DNA of 64,000 bases from JADZAI01 sp047602465. Its GTDB lineage: Bacteria; Pseudomonadota; Alphaproteobacteria; Micropepsales; Micropepsaceae. The notes beneath the pieces were generated by a model. It was not told the DNA's origin and ran no database searches. It saw only the letters and a program-made list of their open reading frames with translations. This document shows, piece by piece, positions 1 to 8,412 of the stretch; the first letter of the stretch is position 1; every line of letters starts with the position of its first letter. The DNA lies in the NCBI GenBank assembly GCA_047602465.1, contig JASGHF010000002.1, positions 310,001 through 374,000 on the forward strand, in the 5' to 3' direction. The position numbers and the translations under genes were made by a program.

Positions 1-882
1 CGCATCGGCGATCGCGCGGAACTTGCGCTCGCTCGCCGCGAGTTCCTGTACGGCCTGGATGCGCTCGGTGATGTCGCGGGCGACGGCTACGAGATTCAGC
101 GGTCTGCCGTGTGCGTCGCGCGTGATGGAAATGGAGTTCGACGCCCACACGATCTTGCCGTTCGGCCAGACATAGCGCTCTTCCAGCTGCACATTCGCGT
201 CGCCTGCGATCGCGGCGTTCACTGCATCGATGTGCCGCTCACGATCCTCGGGATGCAGGAACTCGCGCACCGAACGGCCCAGCAGTTCGGCGCGCGACCG
301 GCCCATCAGCTCCGAGTATTCGGCGTTGATGAAGACGATCCGCCCGTCCAGCTCCTTCTGGACGACGCCGATGGGCGCCTTGGACACAAGGCTGAAAAGA
401 TTGGACTGCCGCCGCTCGGCTTCCGCCGCACGGCGACGGATCTCGATGGTCTGCGCCGCATTGCGCGCGAGGATATCGAGCATCGCCACGCGGTCGGTAT
501 CCAGGCCGTCGGGATGCGGCACGGTATCCAGAACGCACAGCATGCCGAAGGGCGGTTGATCCTCGTGCTTCATCGGCGCACCGGCGAAGAAGCGCACATG
601 CGGCTCGCCCGTCACGACATCGCTGTGCCGGAAGCGCGGATCGTTCCTGACGTCCGGCGCCACGACGACGCCGTGGACATCCAGCGTCCGCACGAAGTCG
701 ACGGTCACGGCCCGGCCCTGCGCCTCCGGCATGCCCGATTGCGCCACCACCCAGGCGCCGTCGGCGCCGGTCAAGGTGATGACCGCGATCGGCATACCGC
801 TGACGCGAGCGGCAAGTCCGGCGATTTCAGTGAGTTCAACGTCACCTGCAGGCGGGTCGGCCGCGGCGGCTCGCTGCGTCAT
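1..882 (-). CDS. GAF-PAS sensor protein, 3' part outside window
   Basis: The first 294 codons of a signalling protein that runs off the window edge. Residues about 15-150 read as a GAF domain (the stretch PIAVITLTGADGAWVV and the later FGMLCVLD are typical). Residues about 165-280 form a PAS domain ending in the PAC signature region VAVARDITER, followed by ASERKFRAIADA, the usual opening of a second PAS domain. Such proteins normally end in a histidine kinase or diguanylate cyclase domain, which cannot be seen here. The ATG start is chosen because no in-frame start lies just upstream. It is transcribed divergently from the fliF operon. A role in motility or cell-cycle signalling is only suggested by position. 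Confidence 0.85.
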   Translation of the reverse strand, partial: MTQRAAAADPPAGDVELTEIAGLAARVSGMPIAVITLTGADGAWVVAQSGMPEAQGRAVTVDFVRTLDVHGVVVAPDVRNDPRFRHSDVVTGEPHVRFFAGAPMKHEDQPPFGMLCVLDTVPHPDGLDTDRVAMLDILARNAAQTIEIRRRAAEAERRQSNLFSLVSKAPIGVVQKELDGRIVFINAEYSELMGRSRAELLGRSVREFLHPEDRERHIDAVNAAIAGDANVQLEERYVWPNGKIVWASNSISITRDAHGRPLNLVAVARDITERIQAVQELAASERKFRAIADA

Positions 883-1131
883 CGATCTTCCCGCGAAGAT
901 GTGGCCATGGAACGTCCGGTTCCCGGAAACCGCACAATACCGCCTTTCCTACATCCGCCTATCGTATTTCACATGCCGGGAAAACGATAGCGCCGGTGAA
1001 ACCAGCCGCCCGGTAGCAACGATATTTTCGGCTCCGGCGCGCTCAAAACGCCTCAAATCACGGCCGCCGCCCCTGACACGGCCGTCATGGTTAGAAATTT
1101 CTGAACGGACTCAGCGCTTTCGCGCCTGCCG

Positions 1132-1146
1132 TTAAGACCCCGTTTA
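1132..1146. promoter_or_regulatory. Imperfect CtrA box upstream of fliF
   Basis: TTAA, seven bases, then TTTA: one mismatch from the CtrA consensus TTAA-N7-TTAA, about 75 bases before the fliF start. A weaker half-matching copy (TTAG-N7-TGAA) lies at 1091-1105 with a GANTC site (GACTC, 1108-1112) between them. In Caulobacter the fliF operon is a CtrA-controlled class II operon, so the position fits; binding itself is inferred. Confidence 0.5.
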
Positions 1147-1155
1147 CGTGCCCCC

Positions 1156-1168
1156 GGCAAATCTTGCC
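1156..1168. promoter_or_regulatory. GGCAA-N3-TTGCC palindrome, possible FlbD site
   Basis: A perfect five-base inverted repeat preceded by CCC, located just downstream of the CtrA-like box. Caulobacter FlbD binds ftr elements rich in CGGCAA and represses the fliF promoter from such a site. This operon encodes FlbD, so autoregulation is plausible but inferred. Confidence 0.35.
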
Positions 1169-1220
1169 TAGCACCGCCCGGTTCGGGGAGCCGCGGCGTG
1201 AACGCTCAGGAAGAATCGGC

Positions 1221-2873
1221 GTGCCCGAATTCATGCGCTCGATCATGGGATGGCGGCTGGCGGCGATCGCCGGCGTCACGCTTGCGGCCGCCGGCTTGCT
1301 GTTCTGGCTGGCGACGCAGGCGACCAAGGAACCTATGGGCCTCCTCTTCTCGGGCCTCGATCCGCGCGACAGCTCGGCCATCGTCGAACGTCTCGACGCC
1401 GCGAACGTGCCTTATGAAATCAAGGGCGATGGCTCGACCATTCTCGTCCCGCAGGATCGCGCCCTCCGCCTGCGCATGCAGATGGCGGGTGAAGGCCTGC
1501 CGGCCGGCGGCGGGGTCGGCTACGAGATCTTCGACAATCAGGACGCGCTTGGCGTCACATCATTCCAGCAGAACGTCAACAAGCTCCGTGCGCTGGAGGG
1601 CGAACTCGCCCGCACCATCCGCTCGCTCGACCGCATCGAACAGGCGCGCGTCCATCTGGTGATCCCCGAGCGCAAGCTCTTCAATGACGCCGCCGCCCAG
1701 CCGACCGCCTCCATCGTGATCCGCGCCCGCGGCGCCATCGCGCCGGAGCAGGTTCAGGCGGTGCAGCACCTCGTCGCCAGCGCCGTCGAGGGCCTGACCC
1801 CCGGCCGCGTCAGCGTCGTCGATGAAAAAGGCCAGCTTCTGGCTGGCGGCGAAGGTGACACGGGTACCGCCTCGGTGCAGGCGGCGCTGGACAACCGCAA
1901 GGCAGCCTATGAGGAGCGCGTGCGCCGCCAGGTCGAAGGCATCGTCGCCTCGATCGCCGGCCCCGGCCGCGCGCGTGTCGAGGTCAATGCCGATCTCGAC
2001 ACCAACCGCCGCATCCGCGAGAGCATCAAATACGATCCCGACGGCCAGGTCGTCCGCTCCACCACGAGCCGCACGCTGAATGCCGACGCCACCAATCAGG
2101 CCGGCGCCGACGCCGTCTCGGTCTCGACGAACCTGCCCGGCGAGACCGATCCCGCAGCCGGCGGCGCCGACAGCTCGCGCGAGGTGAACGCGCAGTCCGA
2201 CGAAACCACTAACTACGAAATCTCCAGCGAGAAAGTGACCGAAACGCAAGACGGCGGCGCGGTGAAGCGCCTGTCCGTCGCGGTCGCCGTGGACGGCGTC
2301 TGGACGACCAGCGCCGAGGGCGCGCGCTCCTACCAGCCGCGCTCGGACGAAGACATGAAGAAGATCGAGGCGCTGGTGCGCTCGGCCGTCGGCTTCGACG
2401 AGACGCGCGGCGACACGCTGCAGGTCGTGAACGTCCAGTTCGCCCAGGAAGAGGTGCAGGCGCTGACGCCGGAAGAGGAACCCTTTCTCGGCCTCGGCAA
2501 ATCCGAAATCATGAAACTGATCGAGCTGGCGGTTCTGGTCGTCGTCGCCCTGCTCGCCATTCTCCTCGTCTTCCGCCCGCTGATCACCCGTCTGCTCGCG
2601 CCGATCAATGTCGCGCCCGGCCTGCCGCAGCTTGCCGGACCTGCCGGCGCCGCGCTTGGACCTGCTGCCGCGGCAGGCGCGCCCGCCATTGCCGGCCAGC
2701 CCGGCGTCGCCGCCCTGCCCGCGCCGCGCGGCGAAATCGAACAGATGATCGACATCGCCCAGGTCGATGGCCAGGTCAGCGCCTCGTCGGTGAAGAAGGT
2801 CGGCGAGATCGTGGTCAAGCACCCCGAAGAGGCGGTCTCGATCATGCGTCAGTGGCTGCACGAGTCGGTGTGA
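1221..2873 (+). CDS. fliF: Flagellar MS-ring protein FliF
   Basis: Builds the inner-membrane MS ring on which the flagellar rotor and export gate assemble. A membrane helix lies at about residues 8-30, the periplasmic ring-building domains follow (DSSAIVERLDAANVPYEI, then ARVHLVIPERKLF), and a second helix is at about 432-454 before the cytoplasmic tail that docks FliG. Length is 550 residues, normal for the family. I chose the GTG at this position because AGGAAG sits eight bases upstream; an ATG four codons later and a TTG 19 codons earlier are alternatives. First gene of an operon, followed after three bases by fliG. Confidence 0.95.
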   Translation: MPEFMRSIMGWRLAAIAGVTLAAAGLLFWLATQATKEPMGLLFSGLDPRDSSAIVERLDAANVPYEIKGDGSTILVPQDRALRLRMQMAGEGLPAGGGVGYEIFDNQDALGVTSFQQNVNKLRALEGELARTIRSLDRIEQARVHLVIPERKLFNDAAAQPTASIVIRARGAIAPEQVQAVQHLVASAVEGLTPGRVSVVDEKGQLLAGGEGDTGTASVQAALDNRKAAYEERVRRQVEGIVASIAGPGRARVEVNADLDTNRRIRESIKYDPDGQVVRSTTSRTLNADATNQAGADAVSVSTNLPGETDPAAGGADSSREVNAQSDETTNYEISSEKVTETQDGGAVKRLSVAVAVDGVWTTSAEGARSYQPRSDEDMKKIEALVRSAVGFDETRGDTLQVVNVQFAQEEVQALTPEEEPFLGLGKSEIMKLIELAVLVVVALLAILLVFRPLITRLLAPINVAPGLPQLAGPAGAALGPAAAAGAPAIAGQPGVAALPAPRGEIEQMIDIAQVDGQVSASSVKKVGEIVVKHPEEAVSIMRQWLHESV

Positions 2874-2876
2874 CGC

Positions 2877-3905
2877 ATGTCGCCTAAACCCAAAGCCAAG
2901 GACGATATCCGCAGCCTCACCGGGGCCGAAAAGGCCGCGATCGTGCTGCTGTCGCTCGGCGAAGAACACGGCCAGCATGTCTGGCGCATGTTCGATGACG
3001 AGGAGGTCCGCGAAGTCTCGCAGGTCATGGCCAATCTCGGCACGGTGAGCGCGAGCGTCGTCGAGAAGCTTCTGGTCGAATTCGTGTCCCAGATGTCGAC
3101 CACAGGCACGCTGCTGGGCACGTTCGAATCCACCGAACGCCTGCTTCAGCGCTTTCTGCCCAGCGACCGCGTCAATGGCGTCATGGAAGAAATCCGCGGC
3201 CCCGCCGGCCGCACGATGTGGGACAAGCTCGGCAACGTGAACGAGACCGTTCTCGCCAACTATCTGAAGAACGAATACCCCCAGACCGTCGCCGTCGTCC
3301 TGTCGCGCATCAAGTCGGAACACGCCTCTCGCGTTCTCGGCGCCCTGCCGGAGGACTTCGCGATGGAAGTCGTCCAGCGGATGCTGCGGATGGAAAGCGT
3401 CCAGAAGGACATTCTCGACAAGGTCGAGCAGACGCTCCGCGTCGAATTCATGTCGAACCTCGCGCGCACGCAAAAGCGCGACAGCCACGAAATGATGGCC
3501 GAGATCTTCAACAATTTCGACCGCCAGACCGAGGGCCGCTTCATCACCGCGCTGGAAGAGCGCAACCGCGAAGCCGCCGAGCGCATCAAGGCGCTGATGT
3601 TCACCTTCGAGGATCTGGGGAAACTCGACCCTGGCTCCATCCAGACGCTGCTGCGCGCCATCGACAAGGACAAGCTGGGCCTCGCGCTCAAAGGCTCCAG
3701 CGACGCCGTCCGCGATGTCTTCTTCTCGAACATGTCGGAACGGGCCGGCAAGATTCTGAAGGAAGACATGGAAGCGGCCGGTCCCGTGCGCCTGCGCGAT
3801 GTCGATGAAGCCCAGATGGGGATGGTCAACATCGCGAAAGACCTTGCGGCCAAGGGCGAGATCATGCTCGCCGGCAACAAGGGCGAAGACGAGCTGATCT
3901 ACTGA
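2877..3905 (+). CDS. fliG: Flagellar motor switch protein FliG
   Basis: C-ring component that couples the stator to rotation and links FliF to FliM/FliN. The 342 residues cover the N-terminal domain (LTGAEKAAIVLLSLGEEHG), a middle domain (residues about 115-200) and the torque-generating C-terminal domain with the charged helix region around FTFEDLGKLDP. The gene begins three bases after fliF and is separated by one base from fliH, so translation is probably coupled. Nothing is truncated. Confidence 0.96.
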   Translation: MSPKPKAKDDIRSLTGAEKAAIVLLSLGEEHGQHVWRMFDDEEVREVSQVMANLGTVSASVVEKLLVEFVSQMSTTGTLLGTFESTERLLQRFLPSDRVNGVMEEIRGPAGRTMWDKLGNVNETVLANYLKNEYPQTVAVVLSRIKSEHASRVLGALPEDFAMEVVQRMLRMESVQKDILDKVEQTLRVEFMSNLARTQKRDSHEMMAEIFNNFDRQTEGRFITALEERNREAAERIKALMFTFEDLGKLDPGSIQTLLRAIDKDKLGLALKGSSDAVRDVFFSNMSERAGKILKEDMEAAGPVRLRDVDEAQMGMVNIAKDLAAKGEIMLAGNKGEDELIY

Positions 3906-3906
3906 C

Positions 3907-4542
3907 ATGACCAGCACATCCGGCCCTCGCAAATTCACCTTCGACCAGCGCTTCGACGAAGCGGGGCCGCGCGCGCAGACGTCGCAGCCGCGCGCCAAGA
4001 AATTCTACACTCCCGAGGAAGTGGAAGAGGCCTATCAGCGCGGCCGCGGCTCGCTGGAAGCGACCGCCGCGCAGGCCCAGTCGCTCGCCCTCGGCCGTAT
4101 CGCCGAAGCCGCGATGACCGCGATCTCGCAGCTCGACGCCCTCGCCGCCGAGGCCCGCGCAGAAGCGCTCAACGTCGCCATGGCCGCCGCGCGCCGCATC
4201 GCCGACGCAGCGCTCGACCGCTTCCCGCTCGATGTCGTCGAACACACCATCCGCCAATGCCTGGCCGAGGCGGCGCACGAACCGCGCGTCGTGATCCGCG
4301 TCGGCATCGCTTTGGCCGACGATCTGAAGACACGCATCGCCGCCATCGCCGACGAGATCGGTTTCGCCGGCCGCATCGTCGTCACGCCCGACCCGCGCGC
4401 CGCCGCCGCCGACTGCCGCCTGGAATGGAGCGATGGCGGCGTCGAGCGCAACGCCGCATCCATCGCTGAACGTATCGAGAGCGCGCTGGAACGCTTCATC
4501 GAAGCCGACCGCCGCCGCGCCGAACAGAGTATCGGAGCCTGA
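3907..4542 (+). CDS. fliH: Flagellar assembly protein FliH/FlbE
   Basis: Regulator of the FliI export ATPase. The 211-residue protein has a variable N-terminus (KFTFDQRFDEA, then FYTPEEVEEAYQRG), an alanine-rich helical middle and a FliH-like C-terminus (residues about 100-205). This sequence type and its place between fliG and fliN match the gene called flbE or fliH in Caulobacter. The family is poorly conserved, so the assignment rests about equally on sequence and gene order. Its partner genes fliI and fliJ lie elsewhere in the window on the opposite strand. Confidence 0.85.
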   Translation: MTSTSGPRKFTFDQRFDEAGPRAQTSQPRAKKFYTPEEVEEAYQRGRGSLEATAAQAQSLALGRIAEAAMTAISQLDALAAEARAEALNVAMAAARRIADAALDRFPLDVVEHTIRQCLAEAAHEPRVVIRVGIALADDLKTRIAAIADEIGFAGRIVVTPDPRAAAADCRLEWSDGGVERNAASIAERIESALERFIEADRRRAEQSIGA

Positions 4543-4547
4543 AGGCC

Positions 4548-4886
4548 ATGACCGGAACCGACGACATCGAACTGGACGACCTGACGCCCAGCGTTCGCGC
4601 GCAGGAAACCTCCGACGAGCCGGACGATACGCCGCGCAGCGGCGCCGATCTGGAAGCCGTCTTCGACGTGCCGGTCAGCGTCTCGGCCGTGCTCGGCAAG
4701 ACCGCCATGGAGGTCAGCCAGCTCCTCAAGCTCTCGCGCGGCGCGGTGGTGGAGCTGGACCGCAAGGTCGGCGAGGCGATCGATATTTACGTGAATGACC
4801 GTTTGGTCGCGCGCGGCGAAGTGGTGCTGGTCGAAGACCGGCTCGGCATCACCATGACGGAAATCGTGAAAGGCGCTCAGGGCTGA
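4548..4886 (+). CDS. fliN: Flagellar motor switch protein FliN
   Basis: C-ring subunit. The 112 residues consist of an acidic N-terminal extension of about 40 residues and a SpoA/SurE-type C-ring domain (FDVPVSVSAVLGKTAMEVSQ, then VVELDRKVGEAIDIYVNDRL and ARGEVVLVEDRLGITMTEI). Length is usual for alphaproteobacterial FliN. Five bases separate it from fliH and 27 from flbD. FliM is not encoded in this window. Confidence 0.95.
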   Translation: MTGTDDIELDDLTPSVRAQETSDEPDDTPRSGADLEAVFDVPVSVSAVLGKTAMEVSQLLKLSRGAVVELDRKVGEAIDIYVNDRLVARGEVVLVEDRLGITMTEIVKGAQG

Positions 4887-4913
4887 ACGGCCTGACAGCG
4901 AAGGGGTAAAGCC

Positions 4914-6293
4914 ATGCGGCTGATGATCGTTGGAAGCCTGAACGGGCAGCTCGGCACTGCGACCAAGATCGCGATGGATCGCGGCGCGAAGGTCGTGAAC
5001 GTCTCGCAGGTCTCGCAGGCCATGGCCGAGCTTCGCGCCGGCCGCGGCGCCGACCTGCTGATGGTCGAGGTGAGCCAGCCGATTTCCGAACTGGTGAAGA
5101 TGCTGGGCGCGGAACGCATCCACGTTCCTATCGTCGCCTGCGGCATCGGCACCGATGCCCGCGCGGCGGTCGACGCCATCCGCGCCGGCGCCAAGGAATA
5201 CCTGCCGCTGCCGCCCGACGCGACGCTGATCGCCGCCGTCCTGGAAGCCGTCGCAGATGAGAGCCACCAGCTGGTCTATGAAGACCGCGCCATGGAAGGC
5301 GTCATCTCGTTCGCAGAACAGGTCGCCTCCAGCGAGGCCTCCATCCTCATCACCGGCGAAAGCGGCACGGGCAAGGAAGTCCTCGCTCGCTTCGTTCATC
5401 GGAAATCGAACCGCGCCGACAAGCCCTTCATCTCGATCAACTGCGCCGCGATCCCCGACAACCTGCTGGAAAGCGAGTTGTTCGGCCACGAAAAGGGTTC
5501 CTTCACCGGCGCCATCGCCCGCCGCGTCGGCAAGTTCGAGGAAGCCGAGGGCGGCACGCTGCTGCTCGACGAAATCAGCGAAATGGATGTGCGTCTGCAG
5601 GCCAAGCTGCTGCGCGCCCTGCAGGAGCGCGAGATCGACCGCGTCGGCGGCGGCAAGCCGGTGAAGGTCAACATCCGCGTCATCGCGACGTCCAACCGCG
5701 ATCTCGCCGAGGCCGTGAAGGCGGGCAATTTCCGCGAAGACCTTCTCTACCGCCTCAACGTCGTGAATCTCCGCGTTCCGGCGCTGCGCGAACGCAAGGC
5801 CGACGTGATCGCGCTCGCCCGCCATTTCGGCAAGAAATACGCCGCCGCCAACGGCATGCCGGACCGCGACCTCGACGCAACGGCCCGCGCCGCCCTGCTC
5901 GCCCACCCCTGGAAGGGCAATGTCCGCGAGCTTGAGAACACGATCCACCGCGCCGTGCTGCTGGCCCGCGGCCCCGAAATCACCGGCGACGCGATCCGCA
6001 TGCCGGACGGCAGCCGCGTGGAGGACGCCGTCGTCACCGGCGGCGCCGACATCTCCGGCCGCGCCGCCATGGCCGCCGAGGCTGTCACCCGTTCCTTCGT
6101 CGGCCGCACCGTATCGGACATGGAGCGCGATCTCATACTCGAGACGCTGAACCACTGCCTCGGCAACCGCACCCACGCGGCGAACATTCTCGGCATCTCG
6201 ATCCGCACGCTGCGGAACAAGCTGAAGGAATACTCCGAGGCCGGCGTCGCCGTACCGCCGCCGGGCGTCGGTGAACTCCGCGCTGCGGGCTGA
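4914..6293 (+). CDS. flbD: Sigma-54-dependent flagellar regulator FlbD
   Basis: Transcription activator of late flagellar genes through RNA polymerase with sigma-54. Domains: a degenerate receiver (residues 1-120), an AAA+ domain with Walker A ESGTGKE, the sigma-54 contact loop GSFTGA (usual form GAFTGA) and R-finger region (about 125-360), and a Fis-type helix-turn-helix at the end (THAANILGISIRTLRNKLK). The receiver has Glu52 where response regulators have the phosphorylated Asp, and its acidic pocket is missing, so it cannot be a standard phospho-switch. In Caulobacter FlbD activity is controlled by FliX instead; fliX is not in this window. The gene sits in the fliF operon. Confidence 0.94.
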   Translation: MRLMIVGSLNGQLGTATKIAMDRGAKVVNVSQVSQAMAELRAGRGADLLMVEVSQPISELVKMLGAERIHVPIVACGIGTDARAAVDAIRAGAKEYLPLPPDATLIAAVLEAVADESHQLVYEDRAMEGVISFAEQVASSEASILITGESGTGKEVLARFVHRKSNRADKPFISINCAAIPDNLLESELFGHEKGSFTGAIARRVGKFEEAEGGTLLLDEISEMDVRLQAKLLRALQEREIDRVGGGKPVKVNIRVIATSNRDLAEAVKAGNFREDLLYRLNVVNLRVPALRERKADVIALARHFGKKYAAANGMPDRDLDATARAALLAHPWKGNVRELENTIHRAVLLARGPEITGDAIRMPDGSRVEDAVVTGGADISGRAAMAAEAVTRSFVGRTVSDMERDLILETLNHCLGNRTHAANILGISIRTLRNKLKEYSEAGVAVPPPGVGELRAAG

Positions 6294-6300
6294 TGACTAG

Positions 6301-8409
6301 ATGAGCGATGTGAACACATCGCCAGCGGCGCGCGGCGGCAGTCAGGCCGCCGCCTCCGTTCTGTCGTCGCTGCGCGGCGGCGAATTGCTGCTGCCTTTCG
6401 GCATCCTCGCGATCCTCGCGGTGCTGCTGGTTCCGCTGCCGACCTTCCTGCTGGATGCGGCGCTGGCGCTCTCGTTCACCTTCTCCGTCCTGATCCTCAT
6501 GACGGTGCTGTTCATCCGCAAGCCGCTCGAGTTCAGCGCCTTCCCGACCATTCTGGTCATCGCGACCATGCTGCGCCTGTCGCTGAACATGGCGTCCACG
6601 CGCCTGATCCTGGGTGAAGGCCACAACGGCACCGACGCCGCCGGCCACGTCATTGAGGCCTTCGGCAACCTGCTGATGCAGGGCAATTTCGTCATCGGCG
6701 TCATCGTCTTCGCGATCCTCATCATCGTGAACTTCGTCGTCATCACGAAGGGTTCGGGCCGCATCGCCGAAGTCAGCGCCCGCTTCACGCTCGATGCGAT
6801 GCCCGGCAAGCAGATGGCGATCGACGCCGATCTTTCGGCGGGCCTCATCGACGAGAAAGAAGCCCGCACCCGCCGCAAGGAGCTGGAAGGCGAGAGCAAT
6901 TTCTTCGGCGCCATGGATGGCGCCAGCAAGTTCGTGCGCGGCGACGCGATCGCCGGCCTGCTCATCACCATCATCAACGTGCTTGGCGGTCTCGTCATCG
7001 GCGTCGGCCAGGAAGGCATGGCGTTCGGCGACGCCTTCCAGACCTACACTCTGCTGACCGTCGGCGACGGCCTGGTGACGCAGATCCCCGCCCTCATCGT
7101 CTCCACCGCCGCCGGCCTCATGGTCTCCAAGGCCGGTGTCGAGGGCGCGGCCGACAAGGCGATGTTCGGCCAGCTCAGCTTCTACCCCCAGGCGCTGGGC
7201 ATGGCCTCGTTCATGACCGGCGTGATGGCCCTGCTGCCGGGCGTCCCGACGCTGATCTTCCTGTCGATCTCCGCCGCCGCCGGCTACGGCGCGTTCGCCG
7301 CCAGCCGCGCCCGCGTGAATGCCGAGGCCGCCAGGGCCGAAACCCTCCGCGTCGAACAGACAAAGCCGCTGGCGGAAGAACCCATCTCCACGGCCCTCGC
7401 CCTCGACCAGCTCAAGATCGAACTCGGCTACGGCCTGCTCCCGCTCATCAACGACAGCCGCGGCTACCGTCTCACCGACCAGATCAAGTCGCTGCGCCGT
7501 CAGATCGCGGGCGATCTCGGCTTCGTCATGCCGTCGGTCCGCATTCTCGACAACATGGCGCTCGGCGCGCAGGAATACCGCATCTCCGTGAAGGAGGTCG
7601 AAGCCGGCCGTGGCGAGCTGATGCCCGGCCAGCTCATGGTCATGGACCCGCGCGGCGAGGCGATCGACCTTCCCGGCATGCCCACCAGGGAGCCGGCCTT
7701 CGGCCTTCCCGCCGCCTGGATCGAGGAGGACTACCGCGAGGAGGCCTCGTTCCGCGGCCTCACCATCGTCGATCCCGCGACGGTGCTCACAACGCACCTC
7801 ACCGAGATCCTCAAAGAACATATGCCCGAGCTTCTCTCCTACGCGGAGACCAAGAAGCTCATCGACGACCTCCCCGCCGAAACCAAGAAGCTCGCCGACG
7901 ATCTCATCCCGCAGCAGGTCTCGATGGCGACCGTCCAGCGCGTCCTCCAGACGCTGCTGTCCGAGCGCGTCTCGATCCGCGACCTGCCGACGATCCTGGA
8001 AGGCATCGCGGAAACGGCCGGCCGCGCGCACACCGCGATGCTGATGACGGAACACGTCCGCACCCGCCTCGCCCGCCAGATCAGCCGCAACCAGACCAAC
8101 GTCAAGGGCGTCCTGCCGCTCATCGCGCTCTCGCCGCACTGGGAGCAGGCCTTTGGCGAGTCGATCATCGGCCAGGGCGAAGAGCGCCAGCTCGCCATGG
8201 CGCCGTCCAAGCTGCAGGAATTCATCGCCGTCGTCCGCCGCGCCTTCGATGGCGCGTCGATGGAAGGCGAAACGCCGGTCCTTCTCACCAGCCCGTCGGT
8301 GCGCCCCTTCGTGCGCTCGCTGGTCGAACGCTTCCGCCCCACCACCTTCGTGATGAGCCAGGCGGAAGTGCACGCCAGCGCGAAGCTCAAATCCATGGGT
8401 CAGATCTAA
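6301..8409 (+). CDS. flhA: Flagellar export gate protein FlhA
   Basis: Inner-membrane export gate subunit of the flagellar type III secretion system. The first 330 residues or so carry seven to eight hydrophobic segments, and the FHIPEP-family signature is visible in RLSLNMASTRLILGEG (about residue 95). The remaining half is the cytoplasmic ring domain that binds substrate-chaperone complexes. At 702 residues it has the usual length. It follows flbD after seven bases and precedes flhF by three bases. Confidence 0.97.
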   Translation: MSDVNTSPAARGGSQAAASVLSSLRGGELLLPFGILAILAVLLVPLPTFLLDAALALSFTFSVLILMTVLFIRKPLEFSAFPTILVIATMLRLSLNMASTRLILGEGHNGTDAAGHVIEAFGNLLMQGNFVIGVIVFAILIIVNFVVITKGSGRIAEVSARFTLDAMPGKQMAIDADLSAGLIDEKEARTRRKELEGESNFFGAMDGASKFVRGDAIAGLLITIINVLGGLVIGVGQEGMAFGDAFQTYTLLTVGDGLVTQIPALIVSTAAGLMVSKAGVEGAADKAMFGQLSFYPQALGMASFMTGVMALLPGVPTLIFLSISAAAGYGAFAASRARVNAEAARAETLRVEQTKPLAEEPISTALALDQLKIELGYGLLPLINDSRGYRLTDQIKSLRRQIAGDLGFVMPSVRILDNMALGAQEYRISVKEVEAGRGELMPGQLMVMDPRGEAIDLPGMPTREPAFGLPAAWIEEDYREEASFRGLTIVDPATVLTTHLTEILKEHMPELLSYAETKKLIDDLPAETKKLADDLIPQQVSMATVQRVLQTLLSERVSIRDLPTILEGIAETAGRAHTAMLMTEHVRTRLARQISRNQTNVKGVLPLIALSPHWEQAFGESIIGQGEERQLAMAPSKLQEFIAVVRRAFDGASMEGETPVLLTSPSVRPFVRSLVERFRPTTFVMSQAEVHASAKLKSMGQI

Positions 8410-8412
8410 CCC

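Noticed and set aside
1560..3998. Long open frame (over 800 codons) antisense to fliF and fliG
   Set aside because: Its sequence is low in information (His, Arg, Ala, Asp-rich), it mirrors two certain genes, and GC-rich DNA leaves antisense frames open by third-position bias.
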